From Talinum fruticosum (taxonomy: Eukaryota > Streptophyta > Magnoliopsida > Caryophyllales > Talinaceae): a DNA stretch of 64,000 bases. The notes below the pieces were generated by a model. It did not search any database. It had not been told where the DNA came from and worked only from the letters and a program-made list of their open reading frames with translations. Made by a program: the position numbers and the translations under genes. This document shows, piece after piece, positions 10,858 through 23,800 of this stretch. Where the stretch lies: assembly GCA_021018815.1 (NCBI GenBank), contig JAITYX010000030.1:1379001-1443000 (forward strand). The letters run 5' to 3'. Each line of letters opens with the position of its first letter. Within the stretch, counting starts at the first letter, position 1.

Positions 10858-13800
10858 ATGGGTTCCGACGAGTCAAACCGGGGTCTTCTCCGAGTCCTGG
10901 TGGATCGGTGCTCCGAGTTGGAGGCGAGTCAGGCGAGTCTAAAGGCACAGCTCGATGAGCTCGCTGTTGCTGCTGAGGAACAGAGCAGGAGAGAGAAAGT
11001 CCAGGAGACTTCCTCCTCCAGCGGCTTGACCTTCCCGGGAAACTTCAGGGGCCGGAGTCCGTACCGGCACGTGCTTCAGTCCATGGGTCACGCTGTTTAT
11101 GTCACCAAAGCTCCTTCTGGGGAGATCATATTCTGGTTAGTCAATATTGTGGATGAGGAATGGCTAATTTTGGTGGGTTTTTGTTTGTGGGATTTTTATT
11201 TGGAAGTTTTGAGTTTATTTGGAGGAATCCCTTTTGGGTCATATGCTGTTATTTCCTCATTTAATGGAACAGTTGGATTAGGGCAACTAATTGGTGTGGA
11301 CTAGGGCAAATTAGCTGAAACATAATGTGCCTTTTGGTGATGGAGAGTTATATTTGTCATGGGTAATCTTTTTCTCTGGATGTGATTGAAGTTGAAGGTA
11401 GTTGAATGATTGAGGTAATTGCCTTATTTGGTTAAATTACTCAGATAGGTCAGGACAGGTATCCAATGACATGAAAGGAAATTGTGAAATTCATGATTTG
11501 TCAAACTTGGCAATTTCCTTATAGGATGAGGCGTTGCTGTTCCAATCTAAAGAGTTTGGGGGTGCTTTGCTTTGCTTCCTAACAGAAGAGTTTTGTCTTG
11601 GTGCTATACAGTTTTTCTTGGCTGATTTTCTCCCCATAGAACCTCTGTAATATGTTTGTTGAATTTGTGCAATTTTAAAGGAAGATTAGAGATAAGCTGG
11701 AATAGTATCAATAGTTCAATGCTTTAGATAGGTGCAGATGCCGTTTCAGTGTAGTTTCTGCCATCTGTTGGTTGATTTTTTGCAGTCAATTAAATGAAAT
11801 TCTTGTGCCTGACTTTAGTTGACAACTCTTTCGATAGCTTTAGTTTGGTATCACCAGATTGGAAGGATATAATCAAACTAGAACCCATTAATGTTCTTAT
11901 TGAAGCGATGAATTCATGAGTTTCTTTTTGGTTTGTTGAAGTGCGAATGCAAAGTCATCAATGCTTATATGTTAATCAAGTTTGTAACAAGTATTATTAC
12001 TGTTGAATGTTTTGAGTGTTACGTTCTATATTCTTTGTTTTTACACCTGATGACGCTGCTAAGAGTGCTGCTTACCTTGATCTATACAATTCTGCCAATA
12101 GGAACCATTCTGCTGAGAGGCTTTATGGATGGAAAGATTATGAAGTAATCGGGCGATGTTTCTGGGATTTTCTTATAGAAGAACAATATGCACCATCCAT
12201 CAACAAAATCATGGAAAAGTTGCGTTTTGGTCAATCGTGGTCAGGTCAGTTCCCTTTTAAGAAGAGGTCCGGTGAGACATTTATGGCGAAAGTGACTATG
12301 AGCCCATTGTATGAGGATGGTCAGCTTGTTGGTGTTATTACTGTTTCAAGTGATGCAGCTGTATTTAATAATGTAAACTCAAACCAATCTAGAGAACCCG
12401 GGTTTAACATGAAACGGATTCAATGGCAACCAAGGCCACAGATTGCTTCAGTGCCACAGATGGCTTCCTCTATTTCAGATCTGGTGCTTATGTGTTACTC
12501 TAACATTTTCCTTCTCTTTCATTCCTTCTTATTCCTTTCTTTTCCAGTGCTCAAAGAGTGTTGCTGACTTGCTGTGACTGAGCAGGCCTCCAAAGTCCTA
12601 TCACGCAAGCGTGGAGATGACACTTCCAGAGATGGAGATGGGTCTGTCTCAGATGCTGAAGAATTACATCCTGCTAGGCAGGGGACAGATGTAAGCACCC
12701 GCCCCTCTGGTTGGCAATACCATATGTTTGCTCTATCTTGGAGAAGCAAATGTCTTCTTTTTGTGCCTACATCAAGCTTTGGAGGCCATATATGTTTGCA
12801 GGTGGCAAAGAGCACAGGAGATAACAGCCATAAAGAGGAATCTGTGATTGCTCAACCGGCGAAAATTGTACTTCTCTGCCCTCATGCTCTTTCATAGGCT
12901 ATCAAGATCAATTTGACTAATTTACTCTTAAACATAGGTCTTCAATGTGCTAAATAAATTTTCATAGTCATGTGCACATTACTTGATTTGCTTTTGATTA
13001 TCCTTGCTTATAGTTTAGGTCTTGACCTAGAAGTTAGATTCTAAATTTTCTCCCCTCTTTTTATCACTGCAAGTTTCCTTTCTATATGCGCAGTAAATTT
13101 GTTTCTTTTCTGTTTTAGATATTTCCTCTAAAATTGTATGCTTTGAAGGAAAATAGTTGTTGCCAATTCTATTTTATGGATCCAATTCTATTTCAAACTG
13201 GTACAGAAAGAACTTCTGTTGTTGGAAAATAATAATGCATTTTAGTAATTCAATGAATTTCAACACATTTTTGCAGTAAGTGGGTATGGATTTATAGTAC
13301 AGAATATCAAGGATGTTGAGCAGCACACTGTTCTATTTTTGTTCACCATAGATGATGATTTTTCTGATAAATTCACTTTTATGGATGATTACAGGCAGCA
13401 AAGTTGTTGGCCAAACTGCAAATTAAGAGCGGTGGCAATAATGGAGAAACAAGTGATGGCAACTTTATACGAAACAATTTGATGCGGAAGGCGAAGTGTG
13501 AACCATGTTGTAGTCAAGGTTCCGCAGAAACTACATCAGATAATCATACTGCTGATTTCAAAGGTTCTTCATTTCCTGGTAAAAGAACGCATGCACATGT
13601 GAATGAAAATATAATGTACAATGGCAATGCTTTAGAAAAGGCCTCTCCAAGTGAATCCTTCTCAAAGGAGTGCCATGAATGTTGTAACGAGCCTAAACTC
13701 CAAACGTCTTTTCAAACATTAGGCTTGCATGTCGGTCATAAGGGCGCAGAGCCTGAGTTGGAAAACCCTAAAGCAGGGGAAGCAGAAGATGCTGCTGAAC

Positions 13801-16707
13801 GACAAGTAGGAGCTAGAAATTTTGCAAGCTCTGGGGAAAGTCGTGCTAATAGCCATGGAAGTTCATCTAGCAAAAGTGAAAACGAATCAAATGCAATGGT
13901 TGATCCTGATATTCGATGGGAGGACCTACAGCTGCATGAGGAAATTGGGCAAGGTAAGTTTGATTATCAAACCATGCCGCTTATGCGTTTTTGTATGATA
14001 TGTTAGTATGTTACATATCCTTGAATGCTTTAGTATTGTGAAACTATGTAAGAGAAGTGTCCCTGCTTATGTGTGTTGTGTCTCATTCACTTGAGTACTC
14101 ACAATGATTTCTGTTTTTACAGGTTCATATGCTGTTGTGTACCATGGACTATGGAAGGGATCGGTAGGTTTTAATTTAATCTAGGCTATTTTACATGTGC
14201 CACAAGTATGTGACATGGATTGTGGTTTAATGGACAAAAATGAGAGTATAGCATGGACATAGAATCTAATCTCATATTCATGACCTGCAGGATGTTGCTA
14301 TCAAAGTTTATTTTGGGAAGGATTATAACGAGGGGACTCTCCTGGATTACAAAAAGGAGGTGAGTTCCTAGGTGGTATTCATGGACTATTTCCTGCAATC
14401 AGTAACATAGACAAGTCCTTCACCGCATAATGTATGATACTGCAGATTGATATTATGAGGAGGCTGAGACATCCAAACGTCTTGCTCTTCATGGGAGCGT
14501 GCTATTCTGAAGAACGCCTTGCAATTGTCACTGAGTTCTTACCCAGGTGATGCTGGGTTGATTAATAAACTAGGCTGCTCATCATGTACTCTCTCTGTCT
14601 GCTTCAAATGTCTTATTTCCATGACAAATGGTGTTTTAGTGATAGCTTTTAATTAAAATGAGAACAATTATGTGTAAGATGTTGCCACAAAGGAAATTGA
14701 TCATCTAATGTGGGTCGTCCAACTACTCCCAGTGTGGGCCCCACTTTCTCGGGGTTTGGGGAGATCCAATGTACGTAGCCTTATTTTTGCAAGCATCCTT
14801 GCTAATAGGGAGTAAAGTATTTCATCCTAAAACAAAAAACAAGACAGTTAAGGTGGGGATATGGGATGTAACTCATTTGAAGGATGGGTTGTACTGTTTC
14901 CCTGTATTTCTTTTGGAGTTCTGATTCCAGTTGTCGTTACCCCTCTCGCTCTCTTGACATTATTACCTATAGTTGCTATGATGTGAGAATGACGGTGCTT
15001 CTCAAATTTTATTTTGGTAATAGGGGAAGCCTCTTTAAGATACTACACAGGAGCAATCAAGCGTTAGATATCAGAAAGCGTTTGAAGATGGCCCTTGATG
15101 TTGTATGGTTCAGCTCACATGAATGATTGAGAATTACATTCTTGTCGCTTTATAATGTCAATTCCTGTTCTTTTGCTTGTTTCTCTTCTTGAGCACTATA
15201 TGGCACATCTCATTTGGCTGCAGGCTAGAGGTATGAATTATTTGCACCGCAGACATCCACCAATAGTGCATCGAGACCTTAAATCTTCCAACTTGCTAGT
15301 TGACAAAAACTGGACAGTTAAGGTAAGGATTGCTTTATAAAATTGTTAAAACATCGAAGAATTGTTGGGGAACTTGTACTGAAAGGTCTTCCTTAGGTTG
15401 GTGATTTTGGCCTATCAAAGTTGAAGAACGCGACCTTCTTGACTGCGAAATCTGGGGGAGGAACTGTAAGATATTCCTGTTAAGAACTGAAACTTTTTGT
15501 TGTTTACAGACATTGCTATCTTGTTTTTTGTGAATTGATATCTTTGCTTAAAGTTCTCTGTGTTTTCTTATTTCACTTTCTTCTTCTTGTGCCTTTTCCA
15601 TATTATATCCCCATTTTCATTGTGCAGCCTCAATGGATGGCACCAGAAGTCCTCCGTAATGATCCTTCCAATGAAAAGTAATTTCTTGACTCACCTTACA
15701 ACCTTCGTATCTTCATGTCTGAGCGATTCACATCCTTATCAATAGAATAAAGACCCATCACATATTTCCTCTAATAGTAGAGTATAAATTCCCATCATAT
15801 TTTAGCTCACTAGGTTTCACCAAATTTCGTATAAATCCTTGAATTCTGGGTTGAGCTGATAGCAGGTCATATGCTCTGTAGAGCCAACTTTACAGGGCAG
15901 CAAGATAATTTATGTAGCATCTCCTCCTTTCATGTTATTACGCAACACCTGCATGGTCCCATTTTGTTTACTTCACCGATAAAGTTTAGTCTAGATTATT
16001 TATGTTATAGACCACACGGGCCATAAGCTCTAAATACTAATAGGATTTCATCCTCGGTTTCTCCTAGTTGTTCACTACCCAGCTGTTATCTGACATTTTG
16101 CTTGTGGACTTTTCTTCTTTCCCACGTTGACACAGATCGGATGTGTTCAGTTTTGGTGTTATCCTATGGGAACTGATGACGGTAAAAATCCCTTGGGCTA
16201 GCCTAAATACCTTGCAGGTAGGTATTTGCTCTCTTCTTTCCTTGCATATAGGCTTAGCTATATAAAATTCTCACACAATCCTTCATAAAATCATCTGCTC
16301 TTATTTTGTCTCAAAAGGTGGTTGGAGTAGTAGGTTTCATGGACAGAAGGTTGGACATACCGGAAAACATTGATTCTCGCATTTCATCCATAATCACTGA
16401 TTGTTGGCAGAGGTAAACGCCCCGCCCCCCTCTCTCATTTTTAGAGAGTTTTCTGCATTTCTGAAGCTAATATATAGTATAGATAAAGAAGCTAATCTAT
16501 AATATAGAGAAACACTAAATGCTTTCTACGATTCCTCCTCCTCCTACTACTGCTATATCCATGGTAATTTATATTGATCGTCAAACAATGAACAGCAAGC
16601 CAGAACTGCGACCTTCATTTCAAGACGTACTCCAGAGAATGATGGGTATACTACAGACAGTTCCAGCATCGATACCCACCCCTCCTCGGAGAAATCCGCC
16701 TTCTTGA
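10858..16707 (+). CDS. PAS-domain Raf-like protein kinase (subgroup B2 MAPKKK type)
   Basis: This is a serine/threonine kinase with an N-terminal PAS sensor. Fifteen exons: 10858-11135, 12102-12483, 12586-12690, 12802-12867, 13395-13953, 14123-14163, 14291-14359, 14446-14546, 15024-15102, 15224-15322, 15397-15465, 15628-15677, 16136-16217, 16318-16412, 16596-16707, giving 728 aa with every phase closing. The PAS domain covers about residues 77-180. A low-complexity linker rich in Ser/Asn/Glu follows to about 450. The kinase domain runs from about 455 to 715, with glycine loop [16 protein letters not shown] lysine, [11 protein letters not shown] and APE. Related Raf-like kinases in Arabidopsis include RAF10 and RAF11, implicated in abscisic-acid signalling and seed dormancy. 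The IQD neighbour suggests orthology to At4g23050 (from memory). The first intron splits the PAS domain. A SINE-like insertion sits in intron 8. Confidence 0.93.
14720..14815 (+). mobile_element. SINE-like remnant in kinase intron 8
   Basis: The stretch CCCAGTGTGGGCCCCAC, then GGGGTTTGGGGAG, then ATGTACGTAGCCTTA resembles the body of Au/TS-type plant SINEs (compared with the family consensus from memory). It lines up with 55645-55735. It lies in the gene's sense orientation, without a clear tail or target duplication. Confidence 0.5.
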
Positions 16708-17639
16708 TCTCAGCAGTCGCATGCTTTTGTGCCCATTTGCCGAAGGCTAAACGGGGGCGAGAAACGGACATGGAGAAATGAATCATCCACGTACATAATG
16801 CAACAACCCAGATGTGGTGTGGCCTATGCATGAAAGTTATGCTGTTGTGGCCTTATTTATTTATATGTATCATTACATGATCATATATAATAGTATGATG
16901 CTACATTTAGCTGCTAGAAAGTGCTTGACATACCCAAAAAACAAAAAATCTGCTAGGAAGTTCTGCTGCTGCTTATGTATACAAATCATTACACAGCTTA
17001 ATGTGATGTCTTTTTGTGTTTCCTGTGGATATCTTCCCCTTTTCTCCCTCCCCTCCCCCTTTTTTTTTTACCCTTTTTGTATTTTTTCCCTTCTTTTTAT
17101 AATGAAATTTCAGTACTGAGGGGTTTTTATTTTGAAAAAATAAGTTGAGGTGTGGTCCTCGTGAAAGGCTATGGACAGTGAATTCTTTTACAGTGGAACT
17201 CCTTATAATGAATTTTTCATTTTATAGTAGACCTTCTTTATAGATGTCTCATGAACTATTATGTTACACTCAATTTGAAGAAATACATTAAAAATCTTCT
17301 TCTCCCCTTCATCAAATTGGGGAAGAAAAGTTGAGGAAAATGCAGGACAAAAGGGGTTGGAGGGGAACCCTCCCTTCCCCTATTTTAAATTTCTCCAAAC
17401 AAAGTAAAAGAAAGTAAATCATTTCTCTTTCCGTTCCATCTCTAAACTCAATACAAACATATTATTAAGGTTTGTAAGGGTGCGGCTCATCCTTGCACTC
17501 CTAACTTGCTAACCTCATTTCTAGTCAGCAAAATAGACATATACGTCGGAGTATTACTCCTGAGATAAATCTTTATTCAAATTTAAATCAAATACTCGGA
17601 GATTAGGCGTAGTAGTGCATACCTTTATAAGAGCATGTT

Positions 17640-17850
17640 TATTTCAATGTTAATGACGTTTATCGCCACTAATTTCTAATAAACGTTGATAACCATTATT
17701 TACTAAGTATAACCGTTGATAAACCACTAGCTGCTAATCATAACTAATGATAATACTGATAAACGTTGGTAATCATAATAACTTCTAATACTAACAGTTA
17801 ATTATAACTGCTATTCATAATTCAGTAAATACTAATGGTAACCCATAATG
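17640..17850 (+). repeat. Degenerate short-period repeat
   Basis: Variants of AAACGTTGATAACC/GATAAAC/GGTAATC and ACTAATRRTAA recur about ten times in 210 bp with no fixed period. It looks like an old, diverged minisatellite. Confidence 0.35.
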
Positions 17851-20335
17851 GCTAACAAAATGAACAACCCCAATATGATATAACAGACGGAAATTGAGAT
17901 GGTCCAATCGAAGGGGCCAGCAGGATAAGACATTTACCCACTTGGCCACTCAAGGATTGAAGGGGAGGGGAATGGAAAAAACTGATATTATTATGTAATA
18001 ATCTGTAATCCACTGTGTAATCTCCGGAACATTTAGCTTTGCCTGGTTGCCCGCGAGAGAAAGAGAGAGAGAGGAAAGCGTCGGCAGGTGAGCATAAGAT
18101 TAGGTGTAGTCGTGCAGTGCTGGACAGAGTAAGATAGGTGAGGTGTGAGAGAGTCTGAGGTGGGGGTCTCAGCTCTCTACTGTGATTGATTGTTACCCAC
18201 ATTTGTCTTCTTTCATGTCCCCAAGATTCCTATTCTGCTCTTTTTTTTTTTTTTTTAAATACATTTTTGTTTCCTATTATCTTTGACCCACTGCTCCAAT
18301 TGTATCTCATCTTCTGTACTTCACTTTTTTTCTCCATATCTAACATCATCACCAGAATTTATCCCTTGAATCTGTGCAATTTTTCCTGCTCCTGGATTTC
18401 TCCTGCCAAGTGTGCTTGTAACTAGCAAACCTAATTAGTTTCACTTATCATAGATTATCAGCACCAAATTTTCATTTGCATGCCAATTACTATGGCTAAC
18501 CTCGAGATCAACAAACCATTAACATATTCGATATATGTCGCTTGATTTCCTTTATATAACGGAAAAAAAGGTATATCACAAACTACCCATTTGATTATTA
18601 GTAAATTAAAACTAAAAAGAATATGACATTACACTGTATGAGATTAGAAGAACAGTATCGAATGAATACACTAATATCAAAATTACGGAGTAACTAAATA
18701 CTCTTATTATCATAAGTTTGTTTTAAGTGCTAAAATTAGCAAGCGAGAGGTAAAACAAAAGGACAAAAACTGATAATGTGTAGTTTGTGTTGATGACAGG
18801 ACAATAACAGAAAAAACAAAAGAGGAACTCTGAGCTCTGGGCTGTGTTTGGCTAATCTGTGATTAGTGCAGCTTAGCTAGGGCCACGAGCCTAGGGATGA
18901 TGGACCAAACCCCTCCCTCCCTCCCTCCCCCTTGACCTATGCTAAAACTGAGACATCCATTTCTTTCTCTTTCTTCTGATTCCTGGCCTCCTCTTTCTCT
19001 GTTTTTTTCTTCATCATCTCTTTTTTGCAGAAATGGCAGCTATAATTAGGAGGATCTCTTTCTGGGAAATAGAGTGGAAAGATCGATGGATTTGACAAAG
19101 TATATACTGATGGGTCGAAAACCCCATCTTTATTTTAATCGACGGAGTATTGATAGGGGTATGGCCCTGCCTAAGCCTAACTTAGGCTTAGTCTCTCAGA
19201 GTCTCACACTCGAGTACCATGACAGACAAACAATGTAGAAACAGTACCCTTTTACCCAATATACAATATTCTCTGCCCCCTTTTTTTTTTGCTCTGAACT
19301 TATTTAAAATTACACACAAAATATAAATAAAAATAAATAAAAATAAATATAAAATATAAATAATTATTTTTTATTTAATATCGATCTTACACTAGGTTGT
19401 ATCTTGTGAAATGTTGTAAACTTATATATCGAGTTGAAAAAGTATGATTTGATGTGATAATATAATTTATATTTGATTTGAATTTAATGAAATAAATTCA
19501 AATCTAATAAAAACTGTGTTAATTTTGACTTGAAGCCGACATAAAATGATTGTTCAATTTAAAAACATGTTTTTTTTTTTTCTAATTCTTCTACCGATTT
19601 AAGCTATTTTTAAAAATAATACTATCTGTTGAAAATTCGACCATAATTAGTCATAACTTAAGACTAAAATGATTCATCAAACATTAAATGAGCACCTTTA
19701 CCTTAATAATCCATTCAATATTTTTTTTTTAAAATGGCAGAAAACCAAAAGCTAAATTAGTCAACCTGTTCACATAGGGGCTGAGTTTCTAGGTCTACAA
19801 TTTTCAACTTCATAGCTCGACATGAATGGCCCTATTATTATTATTATTCCAAAGATTTGTCGTGCCTTAAATCTTCAAATTGAAACCCCAATGTGGGTTT
19901 TATCCTTTCTTTTTTTTTTTTTGTTTTTGCATAAACAAATCTAAATTGAATAAGTCATATTTAAAATATTAAACTAAGATGTGGATTTTACTGACAAGAA
20001 GGTGGGGTACAAAACATATTTACAAATCTAAATCTAAAGTATCGGTTTTTTTAGGTAGAAATTTAAAATACGTTTATGATCAAAGAACATGTACAGAAAC
20101 TCTATTCTTATTAACAAAAGACATACTAAAAATATATCGACTAATTGAGATGGAAAAATTTTAATTTTTAATTAAAATTCTTCTATTTTCTGGTAATATT
20201 TTTCATATAAGCTGTACCACGTCGTGTTAGTAAAAATTATGTATACATTTAGTTACTATATCTAACATGGTTGAAACAAATAGTTCAATGAGAAATTTTC
20301 ATATTTAAAATTAAAAAATTTATATCCAAAAAATA

Positions 20336-20342
<7 letters not shown>

Positions 20343-20378
<36 letters not shown>
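20343..20378. repeat. (TA)n microsatellite
   Basis: About eighteen uninterrupted TA units. Confidence 0.95.
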
Positions 20379-20379
<1 letters not shown>

Positions 20380-20809
20380 CCCATCGAGCTCACTTAGTTG
20401 GACATGCTATGTTTTATACTCGTGCTTATTCTTAATTTGACCCGAATAAAACTGGACCGAGCTCGGTTCATTATATAGCCATATTGGAGACATGGGAAGC
20501 TTCCATATTTTATTAAAATATATTTTTTTAGTAAACATTTTATCAGAATATATAAACACTTACAAAATTCCGATTAAATTTACAACTCATTCTCCGTTTT
20601 TTTCCCCTATTTTTTAATATAATAAAATAAATTGCATTATTATATTATTTCATGTGCCCAACGCCACATTCTCTCTCTCCTCCCATATATTCCACTGCCA
20701 GTCTGCTGGACTGATACTATACTTCGCTACTCTCCCTCTCCCTCACTCTGTCCCTTCGTTTCTCCCTCCAAAATAGCGAATTCCCCCAAATGCCCGGCAT
20801 CACGGTGAA

Positions 20810-23800
20810 ATGGGCAAGGCAGCGAGGTGGTTCAGAGGTCTCCTAGGCATCAAACGCCCCGACCCAGACCCGAATCCGAACCCAACCCCTAATCCGAAGC
20901 CCAAAGACAAGCGCAGATGGAGCTTCGTCAAGTCTTACAGAGAGAAGGACAAACCATCCTCTCGCTCCAATCCCAATTCCAATGACGTCATCACCGCCGG
21001 AAGGCCTCTTGCCGCCGCCGCCGCATACTCTGACGGCGGCGGCGACGACGCCAACAAGCATGCAATTGCCGTCGCGGCAGCCACAGCCGCAGTGGCGGAG
21101 GCTGCCGTGGCAGCCGCCCAGGCCGCCGCCGCCGTGGTCAGGCTGACCCACAGCGGCAGATGCGGCCCCGCCCAAGCGCATGGAGGAGGAGGAGGAGAGA
21201 GAGAAGTGCGGGCAGCTGTTGTTATCCAATCGTACTTCCGGGGTTATCTGGTGAGTCTCTATCTCTCTCCTCTCGTCTCCTCTGTTGTTTTTTGTTTGGC
21301 TTTCTGTTTTTACTGAGAGAGGGGAGGGAATCTGGGAAGAAAGAAGGATTCGAGAATGGAACTTCCACTTTTTCTGGCCTCTGCCTCTGCTCCTGCGAAT
21401 CTAAGGGGGACGTAACGACGTCGTATGCCATGAATATTTGCTTTGAGTTTGTCCTACACGTCGTCGTTTTCTTCTTCGTCTCCAGCATAGTCACAGAACA
21501 AGCAGATGGAGAGGAGAGAGAAACAGAGCGAGGGAGTCAGCTTAGCTGGTCTCGAATGTCGTTTTGTATAGTATTCGTGACGTTTCGACTACCAAACGCG
21601 GCATTAACTTATTATCCTACACTTTCTCTCTCTATCTCTCTTTTTCTGTTCGTTTAGGGAGAGAGGGGCATAGCATAGCATGTGCTATAAGTGTTGTATA
21701 TGGATACATACAATATCATAGCCCCACTCTTCCTCTGGCTTCTCCCCAAATCGAGTGGACCTCATGCATTTTCCTATTGGAAAGCGACTTTAAATGCGGT
21801 TCCATTCTAAAATCAATTCATCCGATAAATTATTTCGGGTCTGAATTGATTCGGGTTTAGATTGAATATTGTCAATTCATGTAGTTGGATTCAGGTTTCG
21901 ATTCTCGGGTCAGTTTATATCTCACAATATAGCTTAGGTTAGAGAATCTAACCTTACATAGCTTCTCTTATTTAGGATTAATTAAGAAGTGGGTGGCCAA
22001 AAGAAACCCAATGATTGTGTGGGTGAGTACTTTGATTTGGAGAAGCTACATGCCATTTTTTGAGGTTGGTGGGGAATTGGGTTAGTTGTGAATTTGGAAT
22101 ATGAGGGGTGTTTGGGTAAAATTAACTGAGTGTAAATATGATTAAGATACTAATTAATGAAATTAGTTAGTGTTTAATTAAGTGGGGTAGGGGGATGATG
22201 CCCAACCTAATGCACGGATTTGGAAAATATAGCTCATGAATTTTGGTATTCTCCAAGTACAACTAGCTCTTTACTTCAATAAACAAAATGCCATTATGGC
22301 TATTTTTGCTCCTACATTTTTATCTCTCTATTTTTAGGGTTCTAATGCACCGACCTATTCCCTCTCTCTCTCTCTCTCTCTTTCCTCATCTTCCTCGTGG
22401 TGTGGGGGCTTCTTGGTTGGCCATCTTTGACTAGCTTAGCTTAGACTCAATATTCCAAAATGTGTGACCGTAGTTATAATGTGGCTATTCTTGACCAAAG
22501 CTATGGTACTAAATTGGCTTATGATACATATTTTTCCTTTTCTTTGTTTCTTTCATGTTAGTATTAAGGTCTTGTTCCATTTCTAGGTATAAGGAGCCTT
22601 AAGTAATGTTGTAAGGAGCTGAAAGACCATAAGCTAAACTAAATGAAACATGGCCTAAGTGATTGTGATAAGATTGTTGGACATAGAACTAGCCCTCCCC
22701 CTCTCTAAAAAGAAATTGGCCTTGTACAAAATTATTTGATTTTACCATGTGAACTTGTCGAGAGTGAGACTTATATCTTAAGGGTAATTTTATAATTTTT
22801 AGGTAATTAGTCATTCAAGATAACATTTTTATTTGAGGCAACTAACTATGTTTTATTTGGACTTGAATTTTAAGTTGTAAGGTGCCTTATAAGCGAGCTT
22901 CAAAGATAGTTGTAAAGCTAGTTATAAAGAACCGTAAATAAGACTATAAGCTAAGGTTAAATGGAATAAAACCTAAAAAACGATAAAATGACTTTACACA
23001 TGAAACAAAGTTATTTTTATCCCGGTGTTTCACCATAGTTATTACCCTTGTTCCTTGGGGTAATACTAATACCTTGATATTGTTAGCAACCAACTAAACG
23101 TGAGTGCCAAATCAAGAAAAAAATTACTCCACTCTTTAATGTTTTACGTGTAATGTGTATATTGAAATACTAAATATTAAATGCCAAAGACCGGATTTGC
23201 CTAAACGTATGCAATGAATTTATGCCCATTGTCCTTTTTGTATCCTTCATTCTGGCTATTCATATTATACATTGAACTAATTTTTGTCCTAAAAACTAGC
23301 TTCATATCTATCTCATACTCTCATATGCTTTATATCTACATCATAGATTATATTTTTACATTGTCAGATCTTGTGCCTTTTACTTTTCTTCTCTGCAGGA
23401 TTTCAGCCAGTGAGTAGTCTCTTTTCTTCAACCTTTTCCCCTATTTTTTCCCCTTGTTATGGTCCCTTTTTCATGGAAATGCTGAATCAAACACTTCCTT
23501 TTGTCACTTTCAAAATTTTCCATGTTATTTTGTGCATATCCATTTGGCGCCAAAAATTGCTTTTTCTGTCCTTTTTTTTTGGGGGGAGGGGGCGGGGGTT
23601 CAATTACTCACCCAACATATATTTTGAATTGGACTACTCTTTCATGGAACTGGTAAAAATTACAAATGGGGTTCTGGAAAAAAAACATTCAATGTGTCTC
23701 TTACCAAATTATTGAATGGTGGTGCAGGCAAGGAGGGCATTGAGAGCATTGAAAGGACTAGTAAAACTACAGGCCCTTGTGAGGGGCCACATTATGAGGA

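Larger units (their letters stand above)
16708..20809. other. 4.1-kb spacer between the kinase and IQD genes
   Basis: This contains the kinase 3' region, a degenerate short-repeat stretch (17640-17850), several long T runs, a (TA)n microsatellite (20343-20378) and the CT-rich leader of the IQD gene. Open frames here (for example 18186-18425 and 17852-18202) are low-complexity and match nothing I know. Confidence 0.55.

Noticed and set aside
19033..19095. Short ATG frame after a pyrimidine-rich tract and tttgcag (about 20 codons)
   Set aside because: Looks like a splice acceptor and start, but the frame stops after about 20 codons and no upstream exon can be supported.
20843..21229. 128-residue minus-strand frame with Gly/Ala/Arg-rich protein
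   Set aside because: It is the antisense shadow of IQD exon 1, which is GC-rich and therefore open on several frames.
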